DNA from: an uncultured Saprospiraceae bacterium
GTDB taxonomy: Bacteria > Bacteroidota > Bacteroidia > Chitinophagales > Saprospiraceae
DNA length: 8,009 nucleotides
Assembly (NCBI GenBank): GCA_937967535.1
Contig: CALCMV010000117.1
Coordinates: 1-8,009 of the forward strand
Reading direction: 5' to 3'
A model generated the notes under the pieces. The model was not told the DNA's origin. It was given only the letters and a program-made list of their open reading frames with translations, and made no database searches. Positions 1 to 5,260 of the stretch are shown here, piece by piece. Position numbers and translations under genes: made by a program. The stretch's first letter is position 1. Each line of letters begins with the position of its first letter.

Positions 1-32
1 TGTCTAATCTGATTTCGCATAAGTCATTTATT

Positions 33-1595
33 TTAGTGAGTGACAACGATTCTACGCACGCCCCCCACATACCCATCCACCATAAGCTGACAAAGATACA
101 CGCCCGACGCCCATGCCTGCGTATCTATCTGCACACTACCTACGATGCCAGTGAGGGCTTGCTCATGTACCATGCGCCCCGCTACATCTGTGACCGAAAG
201 CGAGATACGACTCGCCGACTGCCCGATGTCGTATGATAGGGTGATGGATTCTCGTGCAGGATTGGGGTAGATAGACATCTCCCTGACGGATAGCTGTGGG
301 AAGATGATAGATACAGGGTCATCTTCCTGACAGTCTGCTTCCAAGCAGCCATATTCATCCAGTTTGAGTACAAAGCCCAATTGAGTGAACTCATCATACA
401 TTGTCCCCGGAAGTGCGCCGAACTCTCCTGTAATAATCAAACCATCATCATAGGTATGGCTGATGCCTTTCATCACATAGTAAAAAGGTTGCTCATCGCT
501 TGATTCAAAACCTACAGGATTGAGCCGCCTTGCCCATATGACTTCTGCTTCCTGATTGATTTTTACTATCCCGTCTTGATATAATATCACAAAATTGCCG
601 TCAGATAGCCGAATCATTTGCTCCAACAAGTAAAAAACATCCGATATATCCCAAAGCTCAATTTCTTCTGTAATATTTTTTTCCCACAGTTTAGTGCCAT
701 CGGGAGCTATTTTAGCAAACCATATCGTTACATTAGGATTTCTGTTATAGTGATCAAAGGTAGAACCATCAGTAGTCTTCCAGAAATTATCCACCCATGC
801 ACAGAGATAGTTGCCATCATCAGTAGATTGTAAGAGAATATGCCCCGAGTCGTAAGGCTCTCCCACACCGCCCGGACGAATACGCCACTGCTGCACGCCC
901 AAGCTATCCGTCTTGATTATCGTACCAATATCCAACTCACCTACTATGCCGCCCTCTGCAAAGCCACGACGCTCATTATTGGTAAAAATATAACCGCCAT
1001 CATGTGCCGCGTGAATATGTCGCGGCTCCATCCAACAGTAAGTACCACCGCAGGAGAAATTGCTCTCCCAGATGACATTGCCGAGTGTGTCGGTAGAAAC
1101 GAGAGTGGAATTGACGGTATTGTTCTCAAAATCATCTGTTGCGTATAAGATTTTATTATTATCTATTTGATGAGTGATATACATAATAGCATCTTCAAAT
1201 AACATTGAGCGTTCTGTTACTTGTAATTCTCCATCAAGAGTCAACTGTTCTGCATTCAAGGCAAAATCGGGTGGTGATTTGCTTGTGATTCCTAAAAGAT
1301 GTTTATCTCCAAAAGTGCTGAAAGATTGTTGATTACGAATTTCGGTGGTAACAGCCACTGAATCAATCCGGTAATCCCATTCTGATAAGATATTTCCCGA
1401 CTTATCTAATTTAGAAAATTGTATATACTTAATATATGTAGGGTCTAAAGTAAAATTCATACCTACGATGTTATAATCCTGTTCATATTCTATCACATGA
1501 TAAGCGACCCAGCCCTCGACAAAAGAGAAGAAACGTTCTTGGGCGGTTAATGTATTCAATGGTACTATCAATATTATTAATAAAAATATTCTCAT
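33..1595 (-). CDS. Secreted T9SS type A sorting domain protein with propeller-like repeats (520 aa)
   Basis: Exported protein of unknown specific function. Residues 1-19 form a signal peptide (basic MR start, hydrophobic run, TAQ before a likely cut), so it should cross the inner membrane by Sec. The middle shows recurring units of the type 'K.D..G...W' (KTDSLGVQQW, KIAPDGTKLWEK, KINQEAEVIWAR) spaced along the chain, which suggests a beta-propeller or similar repeat fold. A 'YGCLEADC' segment precedes the last domain, from about residue 440. It starts with the YPNPA motif (443-447) and has the pattern of T9SS type A C-terminal domains (VTDVAGRMV, then SGVYLCQL). That domain is known in the family to direct passage through the outer membrane and release or attachment at the surface. 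The ATG at 1595 gives a complete signal peptide. An intrinsic terminator ends three bases upstream of the ATG. No enzymatic motif is visible. Confidence 0.85.
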   Translation of the reverse strand: MRIFLLIILIVPLNTLTAQERFFSFVEGWVAYHVIEYEQDYNIVGMNFTLDPTYIKYIQFSKLDKSGNILSEWDYRIDSVAVTTEIRNQQSFSTFGDKHLLGITSKSPPDFALNAEQLTLDGELQVTERSMLFEDAIMYITHQIDNNKILYATDDFENNTVNSTLVSTDTLGNVIWESNFSCGGTYCWMEPRHIHAAHDGGYIFTNNERRGFAEGGIVGELDIGTIIKTDSLGVQQWRIRPGGVGEPYDSGHILLQSTDDGNYLCAWVDNFWKTTDGSTFDHYNRNPNVTIWFAKIAPDGTKLWEKNITEEIELWDISDVFYLLEQMIRLSDGNFVILYQDGIVKINQEAEVIWARRLNPVGFESSDEQPFYYVMKGISHTYDDGLIITGEFGALPGTMYDEFTQLGFVLKLDEYGCLEADCQEDDPVSIIFPQLSVREMSIYPNPARESITLSYDIGQSASRISLSVTDVAGRMVHEQALTGIVGSVQIDTQAWASGVYLCQLMVDGYVGGVRRIVVTH

Positions 1596-1598
1596 AAC

Positions 1599-1637
1599 AA
1601 AAAAAATAATCCGACCACCTCACTTGAAGTGGTCGGA
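1599..1637 (-). terminator. Intrinsic terminator after the 167-aa ORF, abutting the next start codon
   Basis: Read on the minus strand, a 9-bp perfect stem (arms 1629-1637 and 1610-1618, TCCGACCAC paired with GTGGTCGGA, 10-nt loop) is followed after ATTA by eight consecutive T (plus-strand A at 1599-1606). This is a standard rho-independent terminator. It lies 13 bases beyond the stop codon of the upstream T9SS ORF. It ends only three bases before the ATG of the 520-aa gene, so it would also lie in that gene's leader if transcription starts upstream. Confidence 0.8.
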
Positions 1638-1650
1638 GATTACAAATATG

Positions 1651-2154
1651 TTAGCGCACTAATATAAACTTCTGTGTTTGAATGACTTTACTACTGTTTT
1701 TAAGGGTACAAAAATATTGACCGGGAGGGAATTTATCAGCGATGATAACCAGTTCATCTTGTGGGTAGTCAAGTTGTTCATTATGCACTATTCTACCACT
1801 CAAATCTGTTATAATCAGTGATAGTCCTTTAGAAAAATCTGTAGTTGCGTATTCTATTGTAATGTAATCTTTGGCAGGGTTGGGATAAATAAACAACTTG
1901 TCTTCTCTAATTTCTTCTTCTGTATATTGCGCTATCCTAAGTTCCTGTTCAACATCATCAGGAAAATAAACAGGCTCTTTGTAACTATCAATCCCATTCA
2001 GTCTCAATAAAGCATTAGCCTCTCCTGCTGTGGTGTTGGCACGTTCTGTATAACCCTGTAATATTTCTGTATCGCTTTCGGATAAAGCAATGAAGTCTTT
2101 ATTTTCTTGCTGCCATTGATGTGGTAAACTGCTACTTTGGATGAAAAAAAGCAT
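1651..2154 (-). pseudogene. Orphan T9SS C-terminal tail, probably the 3' remnant of a larger exported protein (167 aa)
   Basis: The C-terminal half (about residues 85-167) is a clear T9SS type A sorting domain: YPNPA at 90-94, a strand-rich ITDLSGRIVH segment, then PGQYFCTL and a final KFILVR. Residues 15-75 (ending EPVYFPDD) resemble the linker often found just before this domain in large Bacteroidota surface proteins. What is missing is the front: the first residues MLFFIQSSSLPHQW are a poor signal peptide and there is no passenger domain. The frame stays open for about 18 codons upstream of the ATG before a stop, without a better start, and I see no TAnnTTTG box on this strand up to 2330. 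I infer a truncated gene whose 5' part was lost. A genuine small exported protein is possible but less likely. It is followed by an intrinsic terminator. Confidence 0.6.
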
Positions 2155-2321
2155 CGTAATATTACGACATGTTATTTGTAAGAATAAATATCGGAATAAA
2201 TATCGAAAATATTAAATTTGTAAAGCCTTATCTCCGAAACGACTCCGACAACTATCTCCACAGCAGCTTGGAATTTTATATTTAAGAATACTCAAAACTC
2301 GCAAGATTGAAGTATTTTACT

Positions 2322-2329
2322 TATCTTTG
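2322..2329 (+). promoter_or_regulatory. Bacteroidota-type -7 promoter box (TATCTTTG)
   Basis: TATCTTTG is an exact match to the TAnnTTTG -7 consensus of Bacteroidota sigma factors. The -33 side is weak: the nearest TTG (2307-2309) is only 12 bases upstream, so spacing is not ideal. If used, transcription would begin near 2336 and give a leader of about 200 nt before the small ribosomal protein gene at 2534. No better box is visible closer to that gene. Confidence 0.5.
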
Positions 2330-2480
2330 CGCGACTTTTCCACCCAAATGAGTGAATCAGTGAATTTTGAATGAATGAATTATCTCATCTACTTCTTTTT
2401 CATTTTTTTATTCAAAAATAACTAATGCGCTTTTAATTTCTAAATAATTATTCCGCATTATCTATCATATAAATTTAAAC

Positions 2481-2524
2481 GGGTTTAAGTTATTAAACTT
2501 AAACTTCATTTTAAACTTAAACTT
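2481..2524 (+). promoter_or_regulatory. Candidate regulatory leader with two mutually exclusive hairpins
   Basis: The segment GGGTTTAAGTT (2481-2491) can pair with AACTTAAACTT at 2496-2506 (nine Watson-Crick pairs plus two G-U pairs, 4-nt loop). It can pair equally with the identical AACTTAAACTT at 2514-2524. The two acceptors lie in a 14-bp direct repeat TTAAACTTAAACTT (2493-2506 and 2511-2524, period 18). The second acceptor ends nine bases before the ATG of the ribosomal protein gene. The pairing is seen in the sequence; a regulatory role is inference. Confidence 0.4.
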
Positions 2525-2533
2525 TATCATCAT

Positions 2534-2626
2534 ATGCCTTGCGGTAAAAAGCGTAAACGTCATAAGATTGCGACGCACAAAAGAAAAAAGCGCCTTCGCA
2601 AAAATAGACACAAAAAGAAAAAATAG
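2534..2626 (+). CDS. AURKAIP1/COX24-domain small basic ribosomal protein (bS22/mS38-like), 30 aa
   Basis: ATG to TAG encodes 30 residues, about 20 of them Lys, Arg or His. It starts MPCGKKRKRHK, continues with a THKRKKRLRKNRHKKK-like core and has no acidic residue. I recognise this as the short Bacteroidota protein annotated as AURKAIP1/COX24 domain-containing (DUF1713, COX24_C). The family is related to mitochondrial small-subunit protein mS38 and mycobacterial bS22, which bind small-subunit rRNA; that role is taken from the family, not shown here. The length is normal for the bacterial members, so the gene is complete although most gene finders would drop it. There is no Shine-Dalgarno sequence before the ATG; the upstream bases are AT-rich, as usual in this phylum. 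The closest plus-strand promoter box is about 200 bp upstream. It lies in the same direction as the ribonuclease gene, but two MITE-like elements separate them. Confidence 0.85.
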   Translation: MPCGKKRKRHKIATHKRKKRLRKNRHKKKK

Positions 2627-2787
2627 GTTTTTAGTCCATCGTTTTTAGTGCTATAGTCCATCCTTTTGGCTATTGATGCTACACGATATCAGACCAATTT
2701 GTGTAAAATGTAATGCTCAACAAGCAAAATACAATGCAACTATTATGGGCAAGTCCCGTATATGCTAAAGCATTACAGTTTACCTAT

Positions 2788-2930
2788 GAGCATGTTTAAA
2801 AATTTTCAAACTGATAATCAATAGATTTTGGCGATACATCAGAGAGTTTCGGTGATAATAAGCGATTTGATATGAAGCCATCTTCAATAAGAGATATTAG
2901 TCATCAGATAGAAAATTTTTAAACATACTC
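2788..2930 (+). mobile_element. MITE-like element, copy 1 (143 bp)
   Basis: The ends are inverted: GAGCATGTTTAAAAATTTTC on the left matches the reverse complement of the right end at 19 of 20 positions, and similarity continues inward through a CTGAT block. The interior shares about 70 bp of similarity with copy 2, including GATACATCA, GTTTCGG, CGATTTGAT and TGAAGCCA. It has no coding capacity. No clear target duplication flanks this copy (TAT on the left, TAA on the right). Short length, paired inverted ends and a second copy nearby define it as a MITE or similar non-autonomous repeat. The mobilising transposase is not in the window. Confidence 0.75.
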
Positions 2931-3339
2931 TAAACCTACATATCCCATGCTATGAGCAAAATCGAATAAAGTGGTTTTGTAGCAGAGTGAAATACCCGAA
3001 CAGGCAAGTAATTATTGCCAAAATACTAAAGAATGTGTTTGTGGTTGCAAAGCGCAACTGCGAAAGAATTTTTAAAGAGTGGCATGTCGCGACAAAATTA
3101 TCCGAAACCCGACCCTGTAACGATATTGCCGTTGTCTGCCTGCCCCTTGCTCTTCCGAACTCCTTGCTTCTTCTATTTGTTGAGCTACTCAACAATCACT
3201 TTCTTAAACGTCTCATAGCATTTTTACCAACTGACCGATATTGAAGTTTACTCATCTTCAATAAAGTGTCGGGCTATCGTGCTTTGTATGTATTCTATCC
3301 AAGATTGGATAAAATACCGCAAGCTATTATCCTAATTTA
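2931..3339. other. Hairpin-rich spacer between the two MITE-like elements
   Basis: This 409-bp segment carries several short perfect inverted repeats: GTTGC/GCAAC (3044-3058), palindrome TGTCGCGACA (3085-3094), TTGTTGAG/CTCAACAA with a 3-nt loop (3177-3195), TATTGAAG/CTTCAATA with a 9-nt loop (3239-3263) and GGATAA/TTATCC (3307-3332). None is followed by a T-run. I see no gene. It could be a decayed mobile element, a structured RNA or dispersed intergenic repeats. Confidence 0.4.
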
Positions 3340-3512
3340 GAACATGTTTAAAAATTTTTCAAACTGATAATCACTCCCGATAGCTATCGGGAATGGTTTT
3401 GGTGATACATCAAAGAGGTTTCGGCTCAGCCAAGAGGAATAAATAACCGATTTGATGTGAAGCCAAGTTCATAAAATGTTGATTATCAGGCAAAAAAAAT
3501 TTAAACATGCTC
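3340..3512 (+). mobile_element. MITE-like element, copy 2 (173 bp), with inserted palindrome
   Basis: It has the same orientation and the same ends as copy 1: left GAACATGTTTAAA, right end complementary to GAGCATGTTTAAA. The inner block CTGATAATCA is also present inverted at the right end, so the terminal repeats extend for about 33 bp with mismatches. A 3-bp direct repeat TTA flanks the element (3337-3339 and 3513-3515), consistent with a target duplication. Compared with copy 1 it has an extra palindromic segment near 3375-3392 and about 15 more bases around 3425-3445. It ends about 60 bp before the likely start of rng, so it may influence that gene's promoter. Confidence 0.75.
3375..3392. 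repeat. 18-bp perfect palindrome TCCCGATAGCTATCGGGA inside MITE copy 2
   Basis: All 18 bases are self-complementary. The segment is absent from the corresponding position of MITE copy 1, where GATAATCA runs almost straight into the ATTTTGG block. It therefore looks like a separate short insertion or a variable module of the element. Similar CGATAGCTATCG palindromes are, to my recollection, recurrent in intergenic DNA of Bacteroidota; that point is memory, not shown here. Confidence 0.8.
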
Positions 3513-3573
3513 TTACTGATAAACAGTGAGGTACGTGTTCCTACACGCTATTATCATTGTAAAAACAAATGCT

Positions 3574-5124
3574 GTGGACAAGGAATTAATAATCAACTCA
3601 ACGCCCGTTGAAGTGGAAATTGCTCTATTGGAAAATAAAAAATTGGCGGAATTGCACCGTCAAAAAACCAATAGCAACTTCACCGTAGGCGATATTTTTC
3701 TCGGAAAAACGCGCAAACTCATACCGGGCTTAAATGCTGCTTTCATTGATATTGGCTATAAAAAAGATGCTTTTTTGCACTATACGGATTTGGGTCCAAA
3801 ATTGCGTTCTTTGCTCAAATTTACGAAGGGCGCGATGTCTGGCGGAATGAAAGACTATCGGCTCGACAATTTCAAAATAGAATCCGAAATCATCAAAACC
3901 GGAAAAATTGACCAAGTACTTGACAAAAAAGAATCCATTCTTGTACAAGTTCTCAAAGAACCTATCTCGACCAAAGGACCACGCCTGAGTTGTGAAATCA
4001 CGATACCGGGCAGGTATGTGGTCTTGACACCTTTCACAAATGTCGTTGCGGTATCAAAAAAAGTATCGAATAATGAAGAGCGCAAACGCCTCCAACGCTT
4101 AGTCGAAAGTATTCGTCCGAAAAACTTTGGCGTGATAGTACGGACGGCTGCGGAAGGCAAAGGTGTGGCGGATATTCACGAAGAAATACTGTCATTACTC
4201 GCAAAATGGGGACAGATACATGGTCAATTGCACAACTCGAAAGCACCCAAAAAACTATTGAGCGAATTGGATAAAACGTCGAGTATTTTGCGGGATATTT
4301 TGACCGAAAAGTTCAATAAAATCACCGTCAACGACAAACAGCTTTCTGATAATATCAAAAACTATCTCAAGCAAATTGCGCCGGATAAAGTCGGTATCGT
4401 CAATTATTATGGCGGCAAAAAACCGGTATTTGACAATTTTGGAGTAACAAAACAAATAAAATCATCGTTCGGAAAAACGGCAACCATGTCGAGTGGTGCC
4501 TACATCGTCATTGAGCATACAGAGGCGATGCACGTCATTGATGTGAATAGCGGTCACAAAATCAGTAACAATATTGACCAAGAGAGCAATGCAATAGCGG
4601 TGAATCTTGAATCAGCAGAAGAAATCGCACGACAACTACGCTTGCGCGACATCGGCGGCTTGATTATTATTGATTTTATTGACGTTAAAAAACAAGAAAA
4701 TAAAAAATTGCTGTACCAAAAAATGCGTGACTTTATGAAAAAAGACCGCGCACAGCATACGGTACTGCCTTTGAGCAAATTCGGCTTGATGCAAATCACC
4801 CGTCAGCGCGTAAAACCCGAACTCAATATTTCCACCACCGAAAAATGCCCGACCTGCAAAGGCACCGGCAAAATATCACCTTCTATCTTGCTCACCGATA
4901 AATTGGAAGCAGACATCGAAGCCATTATCAATTCTATTGTACCCAAAAAATTGACCCTCGAAGTACATCCCTATATTCACGGTTATCTCAGGCAAGGCTT
5001 TCCGAGTCAGCAAATGCGTTGGTCATGGCAACACAAACAATGGATTCGCCTCAAATCGAACAGCAACCTCGCCATCATGAATTACCATTTTTACGATGAA
5101 CATGATGATGAAATCAGGCAGTAA
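3574..5124 (+). CDS. rng: Ribonuclease E/G family endoribonuclease (RNase G type), 516 aa
   Basis: Single-strand-specific endoribonuclease acting in rRNA maturation and mRNA decay. The order of parts is that of the family's catalytic half: an N-terminal strand (DKELIINSTPVEVEIALLEN), an S1 RNA-binding domain from about residue 35 (VGDIFLGKTRKLIPGLNAAFIDIG), then the DNase I-like catalytic domain. The magnesium-binding aspartates are in place: D323 in VIDVNSG and D367 in IIIDFID. Next comes CPTCKGTG, with C425 and C428 as the zinc-link cysteines that join subunits, followed by a small C-terminal domain. There is no long degradosome scaffold tail, so it is G-type in length. The longer frame begins at GTG 3526. 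I prefer the GTG at 3574 because Bacteroidota homologues start with M-x-KELIIN, and the extra 16 residues (MRYVFLHAIIIVKTNA) do not match the family. It converges on the anchor-B gene. Confidence 0.93.
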   Translation: MDKELIINSTPVEVEIALLENKKLAELHRQKTNSNFTVGDIFLGKTRKLIPGLNAAFIDIGYKKDAFLHYTDLGPKLRSLLKFTKGAMSGGMKDYRLDNFKIESEIIKTGKIDQVLDKKESILVQVLKEPISTKGPRLSCEITIPGRYVVLTPFTNVVAVSKKVSNNEERKRLQRLVESIRPKNFGVIVRTAAEGKGVADIHEEILSLLAKWGQIHGQLHNSKAPKKLLSELDKTSSILRDILTEKFNKITVNDKQLSDNIKNYLKQIAPDKVGIVNYYGGKKPVFDNFGVTKQIKSSFGKTATMSSGAYIVIEHTEAMHVIDVNSGHKISNNIDQESNAIAVNLESAEEIARQLRLRDIGGLIIIDFIDVKKQENKKLLYQKMRDFMKKDRAQHTVLPLSKFGLMQITRQRVKPELNISTTEKCPTCKGTGKISPSILLTDKLEADIEAIINSIVPKKLTLEVHPYIHGYLRQGFPSQQMRWSWQHKQWIRLKSNSNLAIMNYHFYDEHDDEIRQ

Positions 5125-5126
5125 GA

Positions 5127-5159
5127 TGAATGAATGAGTGAATGATTGAATGAGTGAAT
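5127..5159. repeat. TGAA-type degenerate repeat after rng
   Basis: Beginning just after the rng stop codon, this stretch is built from TGAA, TGAG and TGAT units. The 13-mer TGAATGAGTGAAT occurs twice directly (5131-5143 and 5147-5159) and once inverted (5175-5187). Eleven of the 13 bases recur at 2347-2357, before the small ribosomal protein gene. Confidence 0.7.
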
Positions 5160-5188
5160 ATTTCCCGTAAAAACATTCACTCATTCAA
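5146..5188. repeat. 14-bp perfect inverted repeat between convergent genes
   Basis: TTGAATGAGTGAAT (5146-5159) is exactly complementary to 5175-5188, with a 15-nt loop. It sits between the 3' ends of rng and the anchor-B gene, where a bidirectional terminator would be expected. No T-run follows the stem in either direction, so it is not a standard intrinsic terminator. It may instead protect mRNA ends or simply be part of the TGAA repeat cluster. Confidence 0.6.
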
Positions 5189-5213
5189 AATTGTAGCATT
5201 ACATCATTATCGC

Positions 5214-5260
5214 ATTGTAGCATTAATTACATTCATTCATTCAATTGTAGCATTAATTAC
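5214..5260. repeat. 30-bp-period tandem duplication spanning the end of the anchor-B gene
   Basis: ATTGTAGCATTAATTAC occurs at 5214-5230 and again at 5244-5260, 17 identical bases with a period of 30. A shorter copy, ATTGTAGCATTA, lies at 5190-5201. The right-hand copy encodes the last residues of the minus-strand anchor-B protein (VINATIE, antisense), so the duplication has spread the gene's 3' end into the intergenic space. Confidence 0.75.

Larger units (their letters stand above)
2155..2533. other. Intergenic region between the T9SS remnant and the small ribosomal protein gene
   Basis: This 379-bp, very AT-rich stretch contains no gene that I can support. It holds a 14-bp palindrome against the start of the left ORF (2154-2167), a short imperfect tandem of ATAAATATCG units (about 2184-2206), a plus-strand promoter box (2322-2329), TGAA-type repeats (2347-2378), a 7-bp inverted repeat TAATGCG/CGCATTA (2423-2429 and 2454-2460) and the hairpin leader at 2481-2524. 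Confidence 0.7.
2627..3573. other. 947-bp gene-free stretch between the small ribosomal protein gene and rng
   Basis: No ORF here looks like a protein I recognise. Overlapping frames of 61-85 codons occur on both strands at 2950-3244 but have no family resemblance and no initiation signal. Contents: a short direct repeat TAGTCCATC just after the ribosomal protein gene, MITE-like element 1 (2788-2930), a hairpin-rich spacer (2931-3339), MITE-like element 2 (3340-3512) and about 60 bp before the likely rng start. I see no clear terminator after the ribosomal protein gene. A weak promoter-like box TATCATTG (3552-3559) precedes rng. Confidence 0.7.

Noticed and set aside
836..1148. Plus-strand ORFs inside the first T9SS gene, such as 840-1148
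   Set aside because: They lie antisense to a gene with a clear signal peptide and sorting domain, and their products look random.
2709..2777. Inverted repeat TGTAATGCT / AGCATTACA with a 51-nt loop
   Set aside because: Nine base pairs at this distance in AT-rich DNA can arise by chance, there is no T-run, and it does not coincide with a gene end.
2950..3244. Overlapping ORFs of 61-85 codons on both strands in the spacer between the MITEs
   Set aside because: Three frames are open over the same stretch, none resembles a known family, the products have odd composition, and no initiation signal is present. An open frame by chance in repeat DNA is more likely.
2788..3512. Composite transposon formed by the two MITEs around the 409-bp spacer
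   Set aside because: The copies are direct, differ in internal modules, and no common target duplication flanks the outer ends; two independent insertions are simpler.
3526..3573. Sixteen-residue N-terminal extension of the ribonuclease from GTG 3526
   Set aside because: It does not match the conserved start of Bacteroidota RNase E/G homologues, and the downstream GTG 3574 places the protein start exactly at the conserved KELIIN block.
5127..5260. Possible CRISPR-like array between rng and the anchor-B gene
   Set aside because: The repeats are short, degenerate and partly inverted, spacing is irregular, and no cas gene is present. Simple tandem repeats explain it.
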